Source: Thermococcus sp. (GTDB lineage: Archaea; Methanobacteriota_B; Thermococci; Thermococcales; Thermococcaceae). Taken from it: DNA of 11,349 nt. Position 1 is the stretch's first letter; each line of letters opens with the position of its first letter. Shown here piece after piece: positions 1-5,879 of the stretch. The notes beneath the pieces are model-generated. The model was not told where the DNA came from. It made no database searches and saw only the letters and a program-made list of their open reading frames with translations. Position numbers and translations under genes: made by a program. The DNA lies in NCBI GenBank assembly GCA_027023165.1, contig JALVWX010000089.1:1-11349 (forward strand), given 5' to 3'.

Positions 1-35
1 CTACACCGTCCGGTCAGTTTCATGGTCTCGATCAT
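1..35 (-). CDS. Start of an unidentified leftward gene (partial at window edge)
   Basis: Reading leftward from the ATG at 35-33 gives MIETMKLTGRC with no stop before the window edge. A GGTGAT ribosome binding site at 45-40 lies four bases before this ATG, and a BRE/TATA element at 83-67 would start transcription at about 45-50. An in-frame ATG at 41-39 would overlap the ribosome binding site and is less likely; another is at 23-21. The product cannot be recognised from 11 codons. The start region lies inside a large palindrome (2-55). The gene is divergent from the antiporter gene at 148. The call rests on the promoter, ribosome binding site and open frame only. Confidence 0.5.
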   Translation of the reverse strand, partial: MIETMKLTGRC

Positions 36-55
36 GAACATCACCGGACGGTGTA
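2..55. repeat. Large interrupted palindrome over the leftward gene start
   Basis: Positions 2-14 and 43-55 are perfect 13-base inverted arms (TACACCGTCCGGT and its complement). On the same symmetry axis, 19-24 and 33-38 form a second 6-base pair of arms (TTCATG/CATGAA). The two stems are separated by a symmetric 4-by-4 mismatch (15-18/39-42) in which one A-T pair is possible. In the leftward transcript the outer stem would hold part of the ribosome binding site and the ATG would lie in the inner stem. It may be an RNA hairpin controlling translation or a DNA operator near the transcription start. Confidence 0.8.
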
Positions 56-66
56 ACAGCTTTGGG

Positions 67-83
67 CATTTAAACCTTTCTCG
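67..83 (-). promoter_or_regulatory. BRE/TATA promoter for the leftward edge gene
   Basis: The minus strand reads CGAGAAAGGTTTAAATGC, a purine-rich BRE followed by a TTTAAAT TATA box. Transcription would begin about 25 bases further left, near 45-50, just before the ribosome binding site of the edge gene. Confidence 0.55.
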
Positions 84-103
84 AAATGGAAAGGCTTATA
101 TCC
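84..103 (+). promoter_or_regulatory. BRE/TATA promoter of the antiporter gene
   Basis: GGAAAG (88-93) followed by GCTTATATC (94-102) matches the usual thermococcal BRE and TATA box. The predicted start point is near 123, giving a leader of about 25 bases before the GTG at 148. It is back to back with the leftward promoter at 67-83. Confidence 0.65.
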
Positions 104-147
104 GCCCGGGGCCTAGGAGTAGGGGGTTCTGGTTTGGGGGTGTGCTG

Positions 148-1284
148 GTGCAGATAATCGGCTACGTGCTCATCATAATCGCCGTAGGCAGGTTCCTTGC
201 GGAGCTTTTTGAGAGGATTGGCTACCCCGGACTAGTGGGGGAAATAACGGCCGGACTCTTTCTCGGCTACTTTCTCAGGGATTTTCCGTCCCAGGAGATG
301 AACCTCCTCGCGGAATTCGGAATCTTCTTCCTGATGATCTCCGCGGGCCTTGAGATAACTCCGGAGGAACTTCGCATGGGCGGGAGAAAGGCCCTGCCCG
401 TGTACATCGTCACGCTCCTCGTGATGTTCCTGCTCACGCTTCCGCTCACAGGTTACTCCGTGGGGATGGGCAACGTGCTTGCGGCCGCCATACTTACCGT
501 CGCCAGTGCTCCTATTGTTGTCCGTCTCAAGAGGTTCTTCGGCGAGGGCCACCTTCACGTTGCCCTGTCGTACGCGATAATCAGTGAGGTCACGATACTC
601 ATACTGGTGTACATCCTCGCCAACTTCCGGGAGGCGGGTAGTCCCCTTGAGCTTGGCTTGGTGCTACTCAAGCAGGCCCTCTTCATTGGCGGTGTCCTTT
701 ACCTCAATTACATGATCGGAATTCAACATAAGGTTTGGCTCATCACCCAGCTCAGGCGTTTAAGGAGTGACGAGGCGGTTTTTGGGGTCTTCATGGTATT
801 TGCCGCAACTCTCGGCTTTATAAGCGAGGAGGTTGGCATGCATTTCACCATAGGTGGCTTCCTCGCGGGCCTGCTCCTCCACAGCGACCTTGTTGGAACG
901 AGGCAGTACGAGAGGCTTGAGACCATAATAAGCGGCGTCACCTACGGCATCTTCGCGCCCATATTCTTCGCTTGGCGCGGCATGAACTTCCGGGCTGATG
1001 TAACCGCCGCGGTCGTATACATCACGCTGGCCGTCTATGCGGTTCGCTTTCTGGTTACCTTTGTCCTCACCTGGGATGGCTCCACCAGGTCGTCCTTCGC
1101 CAAGGCCACCGGATTGGTTAGCTTCGGCGTTCTCGGCCTGCTGGTCGCGGACCTCGGCCATGAATATGGGGTTATTTCCGGCGAGCTTTACGCAGTTGCC
1201 GCATTCACATCCATATCCGGAATCTTCCTCGCCGCGACCCTGGGCAGGGTTCTTGCACTCACGGGTGGCGGGGAAGCCCAGTAG
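148..1284 (+). CDS. CPA2-type cation/proton antiporter, membrane domain only
   Basis: This is a 378-residue, very hydrophobic protein with about 11-12 membrane segments, of the Kef/NapA-like monovalent cation:proton antiporter family, expected in the cytoplasmic membrane. Family-like stretches are GEITAGLFLG (31-40), LMISAGLEI (62-70) and TVASAPIVVRL (117-127). The GTG at 148 was chosen because GGGGGTG at 136-142 sits five bases upstream and the hydrophobic sequence begins at once; the longer frame back to 22 would run across the promoter. The protein ends soon after the last membrane segment, so no TrkA-N/RCK nucleotide-binding tail is present. Where many CPA2 members carry acidic ND or DD residues, a Ser-Glu pair (about 146-147) appears. 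The transported ion (Na+ or K+) cannot be told from sequence. Confidence 0.85.
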   Translation: MQIIGYVLIIIAVGRFLAELFERIGYPGLVGEITAGLFLGYFLRDFPSQEMNLLAEFGIFFLMISAGLEITPEELRMGGRKALPVYIVTLLVMFLLTLPLTGYSVGMGNVLAAAILTVASAPIVVRLKRFFGEGHLHVALSYAIISEVTILILVYILANFREAGSPLELGLVLLKQALFIGGVLYLNYMIGIQHKVWLITQLRRLRSDEAVFGVFMVFAATLGFISEEVGMHFTIGGFLAGLLLHSDLVGTRQYERLETIISGVTYGIFAPIFFAWRGMNFRADVTAAVVYITLAVYAVRFLVTFVLTWDGSTRSSFAKATGLVSFGVLGLLVADLGHEYGVISGELYAVAAFTSISGIFLAATLGRVLALTGGGEAQ

Positions 1285-1351
1285 CTGATACCCTAACATC
1301 CGGGGATTTTCCACGCAGTATCTGCCTATTGAACTCTCTTTGGGTTTGTTT

Positions 1352-1375
1352 ATGCCGGAAGAACCCTTCTGGCAT
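1352..1375 (+). repeat. Short hairpin upstream of pdaD
   Basis: ATGCCGGAAG at 1352-1361 and CTTCTGGCAT at 1366-1375 form a 10-pair stem (one G-U if RNA) with a 4-base AACC loop. It lies in the 165-base gap after the antiporter, 13 bases before the BRE of pdaD. It could be the 3' end of the antiporter message or an operator; no T-run follows it. The remainder of the gap shows nothing else I recognise apart from the pdaD promoter. Confidence 0.5.
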
Positions 1376-1386
1376 CCAAGCGGCCC

Positions 1387-1402
1387 CCGAAACCTTTTTA
1401 AG
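1387..1402 (+). promoter_or_regulatory. BRE/TATA promoter of pdaD
   Basis: CCGAAA (1387-1392) is followed by CCTTTTTAAG (1393-1402), a standard BRE/TATA pair. Initiation is expected around 1423-1427, leaving a short leader containing the GGTGGTG ribosome binding site at 1440-1446. Confidence 0.65.
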
Positions 1403-1449
1403 CATCCTACTGACCGCTGGAGTAGTTATGGGTGAGATGGGTGGTGTAG

Positions 1450-1923
1450 ATGAGCTGGACAACACCAAAAAGGGCTTTCATCGGTGCTGCTACCGCTGAG
1501 GGGGGAACCAAACTCAACGCCTTCGATAATGCACTCCTCAAGCTTGGAATAGGCAACGTTAACCTCGTCAGGCTGAGCAGCGTTATCCCCGCGCACATTG
1601 AGTGGATGGACAAAGTCCACGACGTTCCGATAGGCATGCTCCTGCCGACGGTCTACGCTCACATAGAGAGCGACGAGCCGGGAATGACCATAAGTGCCGC
1701 TCTTGGAGTCGGCATAAGCGAGAACAACGAGGGCGGGCTGATCTACGAGTACTCCGGCTACTGCACGAAGAAAGAGGCCGAGGAGATGGTAAGGAAGATG
1801 GTCGAGGAGGGGTTCAGGCAGAGGGGCTGGAAGCTCGCCGAGTTCAGGGTAGCGAGCGCAAGCATGACCGTTAAGGACAAACCGGCCGCTGCAATAGCCG
1901 TCGTTGTGATGTTCCCTTACTGA
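1450..1923 (+). CDS. pdaD: Pyruvoyl-dependent arginine decarboxylase (PvlArgDC) proenzyme
   Basis: This 157-residue proenzyme decarboxylates arginine to agmatine, the first step of the archaeal polyamine route. The diagnostic site RLSSVIP is at residues 41-47. Self-cleavage between Ser43 and Ser44 would leave a small beta chain and a larger alpha chain whose N-terminal Ser44 becomes the pyruvoyl group. Residues matching the active-site Asp35, Asn47 and Glu109 of the Methanocaldococcus jannaschii enzyme appear with a constant offset as Asp26, Asn38 and Glu100, so the enzyme looks intact. The ATG follows GGTGGTG by three bases. The aminopropyltransferase acting next in the pathway lies 600 bases downstream; the same neighbourhood, with one gene between them, is known in T. 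kodakarensis. A T-rich tract follows the stop. Confidence 0.96.
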   Translation: MSWTTPKRAFIGAATAEGGTKLNAFDNALLKLGIGNVNLVRLSSVIPAHIEWMDKVHDVPIGMLLPTVYAHIESDEPGMTISAALGVGISENNEGGLIYEYSGYCTKKEAEEMVRKMVEEGFRQRGWKLAEFRVASASMTVKDKPAAAIAVVVMFPY

Positions 1924-1925
1924 TC

Positions 1926-1936
1926 ATTTTTCTTTT
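1926..1936 (+). terminator. T-rich terminator after pdaD
   Basis: A run of T broken by single C bases (ATTTTTCTTTT) begins three bases after the pdaD stop, in the 17-base gap before the convergent gene. Oligo-T tracts of this kind end transcripts in Thermococcales. Confidence 0.55.
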
Positions 1937-1940
1937 GGCC

Positions 1941-2426
1941 TCATATCTCCTCTACGTCCGCGAGGAGGTATTCCGTACCGGTTCTCTGGAAGACGAGACT
2001 GAACCTCCTGCCCCCCTTCGTTGCCCAGACCTCCACCTGCTCCGTTTCCCCTGCAGGCCTTACGTTCATCCAGAGCACGCTGAAGCCCTTTCTCTGGAGA
2101 AACGCCTCGAGGGGTCCCCGGACCTTAAGCCCCGGTTCGAGGCCTTTCTCACCCTTCGACTTGCCCTCTATCAGGCGCCAGACCTCAAAGAAGAGCCTCT
2201 TGGGGTTGGACTCCTCCGCGGGGTACATGAAGAGAACACCCTCGTCCCGGATGACGAAGGAGTGTCTTGCATTCTCAAAGACTGCTATGGAGAGGTCAAC
2301 CGGTTGCTCTTTAGAGGGGTTTATCTCCCCAACGATGTGGGGAATCCCGTATTTCATTCCATCTTCTATCTCGTCCCACAGTTCCGAAAGCAGCTTTGCC
2401 AGCGTCCTGCGTACCCTTGACTCCAT
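1941..2426 (-). CDS. Uncharacterised protein nested in the polyamine cluster
   Basis: This is a 161-residue soluble protein without signal peptide or membrane segment. I do not recognise the family. The N-terminal 20 residues look helical (RRTLAKLLSELWDEIED), and the rest alternates short hydrophobic strands (VDLSIAVFE, EGVLFMYP, FSVLWMNVRP, QVEVWAT, FSLVFQR) with charged loops, suggesting a compact alpha/beta domain. It runs against pdaD and is divergent from speE, with which it shares a 106-base promoter region. A clear BRE/TATA lies at 2475-2458 on its strand and gives a leader of about 12 bases. The ribosome binding site is weak (GGGATG), which fits an almost leaderless message. A gene also lies between pdaD and speE in T. 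kodakarensis, so a link to polyamines is possible but is inference. The opposite frame is equally long but lacks a promoter and ribosome binding site. Confidence 0.75.
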   Translation of the reverse strand: MESRVRRTLAKLLSELWDEIEDGMKYGIPHIVGEINPSKEQPVDLSIAVFENARHSFVIRDEGVLFMYPAEESNPKRLFFEVWRLIEGKSKGEKGLEPGLKVRGPLEAFLQRKGFSVLWMNVRPAGETEQVEVWATKGGRRFSLVFQRTGTEYLLADVEEI

Positions 2427-2457
2427 GGGTTACATCCCATTCGTCTTATGCGGAGGG

Positions 2458-2475
2458 CTTATAAAATTTCTCCCC
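2458..2475 (-). promoter_or_regulatory. BRE/TATA promoter of the unknown leftward gene
   Basis: The minus strand reads GGGGAGAA (2475-2468) then ATTTTATAAG (2467-2458), a strong BRE/TATA match. Initiation is expected near 2438, about 12 bases before the ATG at 2426. Confidence 0.65.
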
Positions 2476-2483
2476 TGAAGTGG

Positions 2484-2503
2484 GAAACCTCAACCTTTAA
2501 AAC
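2484..2503 (+). promoter_or_regulatory. BRE/TATA promoter of speE
   Basis: GAAACCTCAAC precedes CCTTTAAAAC (2494-2503), a TATA-like element. Initiation about 25 bases on falls at about 2520-2524, giving a leader of roughly 10 bases that starts at the GGTGAG ribosome binding site (2523-2528). The element is only 27 bases from the divergent TATA box at 2458-2467, so the two promoters could share regulation. Confidence 0.6.
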
Positions 2504-2532
2504 CCGGCACCCTACTTAAGCCGGTGAGGTTC

Positions 2533-3399
2533 ATGGGTTACAGTAACGAGGAAAACGCCTTCATTGAGTGGTATCCACGCGGCTACGGTGTCGGTTTTAA
2601 AGTAAAACGGAGGCTCTTTGAAACTCAGACGGACTACCAGAGGCTCGAGATTTATGAAACTGAGGGCTTCGGCAAGCTCCTCGTTTTAGACGGCACCGTT
2701 CAGCTCGTTGAGACCGGTGAGGAGAGCTACCACGAGGTTCTAGTTCACCCCGTCCTTCTCGCCCATCCCAACCCAAGGCGCGTCCTGGTCATAGGCGGCG
2801 GCGACGGAGGAACGCTCCGCGAGGTTCTCAGGCACGGGACTGTTGAGAAGGCCACGATGGTTGAGATAGACGATGGGGTCGTTGAGGCCTCCTATCTCTA
2901 CCTCGACGTCGCCAAAGACCTGCTGGACAAGCTGATAAAGAAGGAGTGCAAAAGGGCGGAGCTTATAATCGGCGATGGCGTTAAATACCTGCGCGAGAGC
3001 GGGGAGAAGTTCAACGCGATAATAGTTGACTCCACCGACCCGGTTGGCCCGGCGAAGCTCCTCTTCAGTGAGGAGTTCTACCGCGACGCCTATGAAAAGC
3101 TCAGCGACCCGGGAATCTACATCACCCAGGCGGGAAGCGTCTACCTCTTCACCAACGAACTCCTCGATGCTTACAGGGCCATGAAGAAGGTCTTCGACCG
3201 CGTTTACTACTTCAGCTTCCCGGTCATCGGCTACGCATCGCCATGGAGCTTCCTCGTCGGTGTGAAGGGAGATATCGACTTCACGAAGGTGGATTTAGAG
3301 CGCGCCAAGAACCTCGACCTCTACTACTACGACCCGGAGAGGCACGAGACGCTCTTCCAGATGCCGTGCTACGTCAGGAAGCTCCTCGAGGAGAAGTGA
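2533..3399 (+). CDS. speE: SpeE-type aminopropyltransferase (agmatine/triamine aminopropyltransferase)
   Basis: This is a 288-residue enzyme of the spermidine synthase family. It moves the aminopropyl group of decarboxylated S-adenosylmethionine onto an amine acceptor. In T. kodakarensis the orthologue prefers agmatine and makes N1-aminopropylagmatine, which a ureohydrolase turns into spermidine. Motifs are the small N-terminal beta domain, the ESYHE segment (64-68), the nucleotide loop [12 protein letters not shown] (86-97, with Asp91), an acidic EID at 111-113, IGDG at 146-149 and DSTDPVGPA at 166-174 carrying the catalytic Asp166. The ATG at 2533 follows GGTGAG by four bases; a GTG at 2524 lies inside the ribosome binding site and is rejected. 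With pdaD upstream it supplies two consecutive polyamine steps. Exact acceptor preference cannot be proven from sequence. Confidence 0.95.
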   Translation: MGYSNEENAFIEWYPRGYGVGFKVKRRLFETQTDYQRLEIYETEGFGKLLVLDGTVQLVETGEESYHEVLVHPVLLAHPNPRRVLVIGGGDGGTLREVLRHGTVEKATMVEIDDGVVEASYLYLDVAKDLLDKLIKKECKRAELIIGDGVKYLRESGEKFNAIIVDSTDPVGPAKLLFSEEFYRDAYEKLSDPGIYITQAGSVYLFTNELLDAYRAMKKVFDRVYYFSFPVIGYASPWSFLVGVKGDIDFTKVDLERAKNLDLYYYDPERHETLFQMPCYVRKLLEEK

Positions 3400-3403
3400 G
3401 AGA

Positions 3404-4309
3404 GTGAGGATTTCCTTCAGGGTTAAACGGCTGGCCGTCCTCGGCCTCACCCTTTTCATAACCGCCTACCTCTTCTACAGGGTGTACTCCGAGGCTTCGG
3501 AGATACACATCAGTCCCAGTGACCTACTTTCAGTTTACACCGCCGTCGCGGCCATCCTTGGCGTTCTGGGATACCTCGTCTACACCGCCGCCTGGTACGT
3601 CTATCTCCGCGGGGTTTCCAACGCCGACTTCCGCAGGGTTCTTCTGGCGAATCTCTCGGGCACCTACCTGGCTTTCTCCCTCAGCACCGCTGTAGGAACC
3701 CTCGTGAAGGTCAGGTTCATCGGAGCAGGTTATTTTCAGGTTCTGGCCACGACCCTCATGGAGATATCCACGGAGTTCCTCACGGGCTTCGCAATGGTCT
3801 TCGTTCTCACGGGGAATCCCCTCGCCCTTGCCGTTGTTGTCCTCATTGCCCTTGCGTTCGTGGCCGACACCCACGTCTACAGGCTTCTCTCGTGGGTCTT
3901 TGAACGCCTCGGACGGGGAGGGGATTCGTTTAGAGAGTTCTACCTCGGCTGGCACGCCGCGAAGTCTGATCCGAAGAGGGTTGCCGCGGGAGTGCTCCTC
4001 GGCTCCCTCCTTGTTCTCATAAACGCCGCCATGCTGGGGAGCGTCGCCATGATATTTGGAGTCAGAATCGGCTTCGCGTCCCTCCTTAAGGCCATTCTCT
4101 ACTCCGAGTTCCTTGGAGGTGCCCTCGGAACACCTGGAGGCCTCGGCGGAAACGAGCTGGGCATACTCATGGCGATAGGCAGGAGCGGCCTCAGCGTCGT
4201 CATAGCCTTCTTCTTCAAGTTCCTGAACCAGTATGCCTTCGCCATCGTCGGTGCCGTTGCTTTCTACCGCCTCGTCATGAGGGAAGTGGGCACCGGAAAA
4301 GACTTATGA
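3404..4309 (+). CDS. UPF0104 / LPG-synthase-TM-like integral membrane protein
   Basis: This is a 301-residue membrane protein with about eight hydrophobic segments (roughly 9-27, 45-68, 83-103, 125-155, 193-220, 226-245, 250-285). The loop GTPGGLGGNE at 242-251 is the hallmark of the UPF0104 family (PF03706), which is related to the membrane part of lysylphosphatidylglycerol synthase and to AglD-like and flippase-like proteins. No soluble aminoacyl-transfer domain is attached. Family members are thought to flip or modify lipids or polyprenol-linked sugars in the cytoplasmic membrane; the substrate here is unknown. The GTG start is four bases after the speE stop, so the two are probably cotranscribed. 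The link to polyamines may be only positional, although a membrane role for polycations is conceivable. Confidence 0.82.
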   Translation: MRISFRVKRLAVLGLTLFITAYLFYRVYSEASEIHISPSDLLSVYTAVAAILGVLGYLVYTAAWYVYLRGVSNADFRRVLLANLSGTYLAFSLSTAVGTLVKVRFIGAGYFQVLATTLMEISTEFLTGFAMVFVLTGNPLALAVVVLIALAFVADTHVYRLLSWVFERLGRGGDSFREFYLGWHAAKSDPKRVAAGVLLGSLLVLINAAMLGSVAMIFGVRIGFASLLKAILYSEFLGGALGTPGGLGGNELGILMAIGRSGLSVVIAFFFKFLNQYAFAIVGAVAFYRLVMREVGTGKDL

Positions 4310-4334
4310 GAAGGATGCCTTAGTTTTTCCGGTG
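4291..4334. repeat. 10-base inverted repeat flanking a promoter
   Basis: CACCGGAAAA at 4291-4300 is exactly complementary to TTTTCCGGTG at 4325-4334, with 24 bases between. The interval holds the UPF0104 stop codon and a TATA-like CTTATGA. The right arm contains the GGTG of the next gene's ribosome binding site. In a read-through transcript from upstream the arms could pair and hide that site; transcripts from the local promoter would lack the left arm. Confidence 0.5.
4293..4309 (+). promoter_or_regulatory. Probable promoter overlapping the UPF0104 stop codon
   Basis: CCGGAAAAG (4293-4301) followed by ACTTATGA (4302-4309) resembles a BRE/TATA pair, with initiation expected at about 4330, ten bases before the ATG at 4340. 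It lies in the last codons of the upstream gene, so it is less certain than the intergenic promoters. Confidence 0.45.
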
Positions 4335-4339
4335 GTTCA

Positions 4340-4954
4340 ATGGGCGTGGAAGAAGTTCTTGAGGAGATAGACAAGAGGATGCGGCGTCTTGAGGCACAGG
4401 TGGAACTCCTGGAGGAGCAGCTCGAGCGGGAAAGCTCCCGCAGGGTCCCCTCTGCCGGGGACAGGTTCTCGCTCTACTACCTGATGTTCATGGCCCTCTG
4501 GTTCGTCCTCGGCCTGGCGGTTCTCGTTTACATGAGGGACCGCGTGGCCCCGGGAGTGGAGTTCTCCTTCGGAATCTACGCCCTTGTGGGTGCCGTCGCC
4601 GTTGGGGTTCCCCTCGCCTACCTGCTCTGGCCCAGGCGTTCAGGTGAAGCCGGCACGGAGGACAGGCTGGCAGCTTCTAAAGTGGCGCTTGAGGCGTTCT
4701 ACAAACCCCTTAAAAGGGCCGTTGAAAACGGTGATTTGGACTCCCTCCGTTCCCTCGCTGACAGACTCCTCAACGACCCCGGGCTGTCCGCCGCCGTCGA
4801 GCTTGCCAACGAAGGCGATCCAAAGCTGATGGCCTACGCACTCTACCTCTACGCTAACTACACCTCCGAACTCCGGGGGGATGTCGAGGAACTCCTGGAG
4901 AAACTGACCAACAAGCCCCTCAGGCTCCTCATCTCTTCACTCGTGGAGGAGTAA
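4340..4954 (+). CDS. Coiled-coil, two-TM membrane protein of unknown function
   Basis: This 204-residue protein matches no family I know. Residues 3-35 are a charged heptad-like helix rich in Glu, Leu and Arg, very probably a coiled coil. Two membrane helices follow at about 45-65 and 77-97, joined by a short loop, so both ends probably face the same side, most likely the cytoplasm by the basic residues (RR at 99-100). Residues 108-204 form a soluble, all-helical domain of several amphipathic helices (SLRSLADRLLNDP, VEELLEKLTNKPLRLL), similar in feel to a TPR or HEAT-like bundle. The ATG follows GGTGG by four bases. The next gene starts 39 bases downstream from its own TATA box. A role as a membrane scaffold is a guess. 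Confidence 0.8.
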   Translation: MGVEEVLEEIDKRMRRLEAQVELLEEQLERESSRRVPSAGDRFSLYYLMFMALWFVLGLAVLVYMRDRVAPGVEFSFGIYALVGAVAVGVPLAYLLWPRRSGEAGTEDRLAASKVALEAFYKPLKRAVENGDLDSLRSLADRLLNDPGLSAAVELANEGDPKLMAYALYLYANYTSELRGDVEELLEKLTNKPLRLLISSLVEE

Positions 4955-4965
4955 GGTTATAACCT
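4954..4965 (+). promoter_or_regulatory. TATA box embedded in a perfect 12-base palindrome
   Basis: AGGTTATAACCT is a perfect palindrome starting at the last base of the preceding stop codon and contains the TATA core. Initiation about 25 bases on (near 4984) would put the start at the GGTGGG ribosome binding site. The symmetry could allow a dimeric repressor to compete with TBP, or may be chance. Confidence 0.5.
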
Positions 4966-4993
4966 CAGGCTCCATCTCCCTCTGGTGGGAAAC

Positions 4994-5806
4994 GTGAGGT
5001 TGGAGGTTCTCAGCAGGGATGATATGAACGCCCTCTCAAGGGAGCTTAGCAGGGCCGGCATAATGAACAGGACGCGGGAGGAGGTTTCCCCCGAGGTGTC
5101 GCACTACGTCGTTGTCAGGGGCACATACGCGGAGCTTCTGGAGAAGTCCGACGGCATAGAACCGATTGAGGAGAGCCTCGCCGCCATAGGTGAGTTCTAC
5201 GGGTCCCTCATGGACGGCTGGGAACCCGGTTCCGAGCGCGACCTAAACGCCCTCCTCGACGAGTCTGACATCGAAGGACTGGCGGTGGTAACGGCCCTGC
5301 TCTCGGCCGGAGCCGTTGGGGAAGAAGGGGGCAGGCTAACGCTCCTGGAGAAGCCTCCTCTAGACTCCCTGGAGTTTGAGCTTCGCTTCCCCGTTGAGGA
5401 AGTCGAGGAGTACCTCGATTATATTGAGGAGCGCTTTGGCGCGGGAATGGTTACGGAGTACACCCTGTCTAAAAGCTACTACGTTGAGGTTCTGGAGGTA
5501 GACGGCGAGCTTATCGACGCCGCCCTTGAGATAGCCAAAGACTACGCAACGGAGGAGAGCGTCGTTGAGGCCACCTTTGACGGAATAGCCCGCTCCGTCC
5601 TGGCGCAGGTCATTCTTGAGCTTGCGGGGAAGTACCGGAGGAAGAACGAGCTTATCGAGGCCCTGATGGAGAGGGAACCCATAACCGTCGGCGACGGCGA
5701 CGAGAGGGTGAACATCTACTACGATGAGGACGCGATAGAGGACTTCCTCAAGACCCTCCAGACCCTTGGCTATCTCAAGGTGAAGGGCAACAGGATATGG
5801 GTCTGA
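4994..5806 (+). CDS. Uncharacterised protein with a winged-helix-like C-terminus
   Basis: This 270-residue, acidic, soluble protein is not one I recognise. The N-terminal 75 residues look like a small alpha/beta domain (LEVLSRDDMNALSRELSR, then HYVVVRGTYAELLE). A second segment (about 85-120) contains a helical stretch ending GRLTLLEKPP, like the helices and wing of a degenerate HTH. Residues 125-195 are alpha/beta (FELRFPVEEVEEYLDYIEE). Residues 203-270 (a helix, a second helix, then EDFLKTLQTLGYLKVKGNRIWV) resemble a winged helix whose wing ends at the C-terminus. The GTG at 4994 was chosen because GGTGGG at 4984-4989 precedes it by four bases; the GTG at 4985 lies within that site. A pyrimidine-rich stretch (5807-5830) follows and may end the transcript. 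DNA binding is unproven. Confidence 0.8.
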   Translation: MRLEVLSRDDMNALSRELSRAGIMNRTREEVSPEVSHYVVVRGTYAELLEKSDGIEPIEESLAAIGEFYGSLMDGWEPGSERDLNALLDESDIEGLAVVTALLSAGAVGEEGGRLTLLEKPPLDSLEFELRFPVEEVEEYLDYIEERFGAGMVTEYTLSKSYYVEVLEVDGELIDAALEIAKDYATEESVVEATFDGIARSVLAQVILELAGKYRRKNELIEALMEREPITVGDGDERVNIYYDEDAIEDFLKTLQTLGYLKVKGNRIWV

Positions 5807-5830
5807 TTCTTCTTTCTGCCCTTCCCCTTC

Positions 5831-5847
5831 CGTAAAATTTTAAAATC
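5831..5847 (+). promoter_or_regulatory. TATA promoter of the zinc-finger gene
   Basis: CGTAAAATTTTAAAATC holds an A/T-rich TATA box (TTTTAAAA) in an otherwise C-rich gap. Initiation near 5866-5870 gives a leader of about 10-14 bases carrying GAGGTGGT (5868-5875). Confidence 0.6.
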
Positions 5848-5879
5848 CCTCCCCTCACCTAAGCCCAGAGGTGGTGGAA

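Noticed and set aside
22..147. N-terminal extension of the antiporter back to an ATG at 22
   Set aside because: It would cross the palindrome and the BRE/TATA at 84-103; the sequence is not hydrophobic, and GTG 148 has a matching ribosome binding site.
760..1314. Leftward open frame of 184 codons inside the antiporter
   Set aside because: It is the hydrophilic shadow of a membrane-protein gene, without promoter or ribosome binding site.
1935..2420. Rightward open frame of 161 codons opposite the unknown leftward gene
   Set aside because: It has no promoter or ribosome binding site and starts in the pdaD terminator region; the leftward frame has a strong BRE/TATA.
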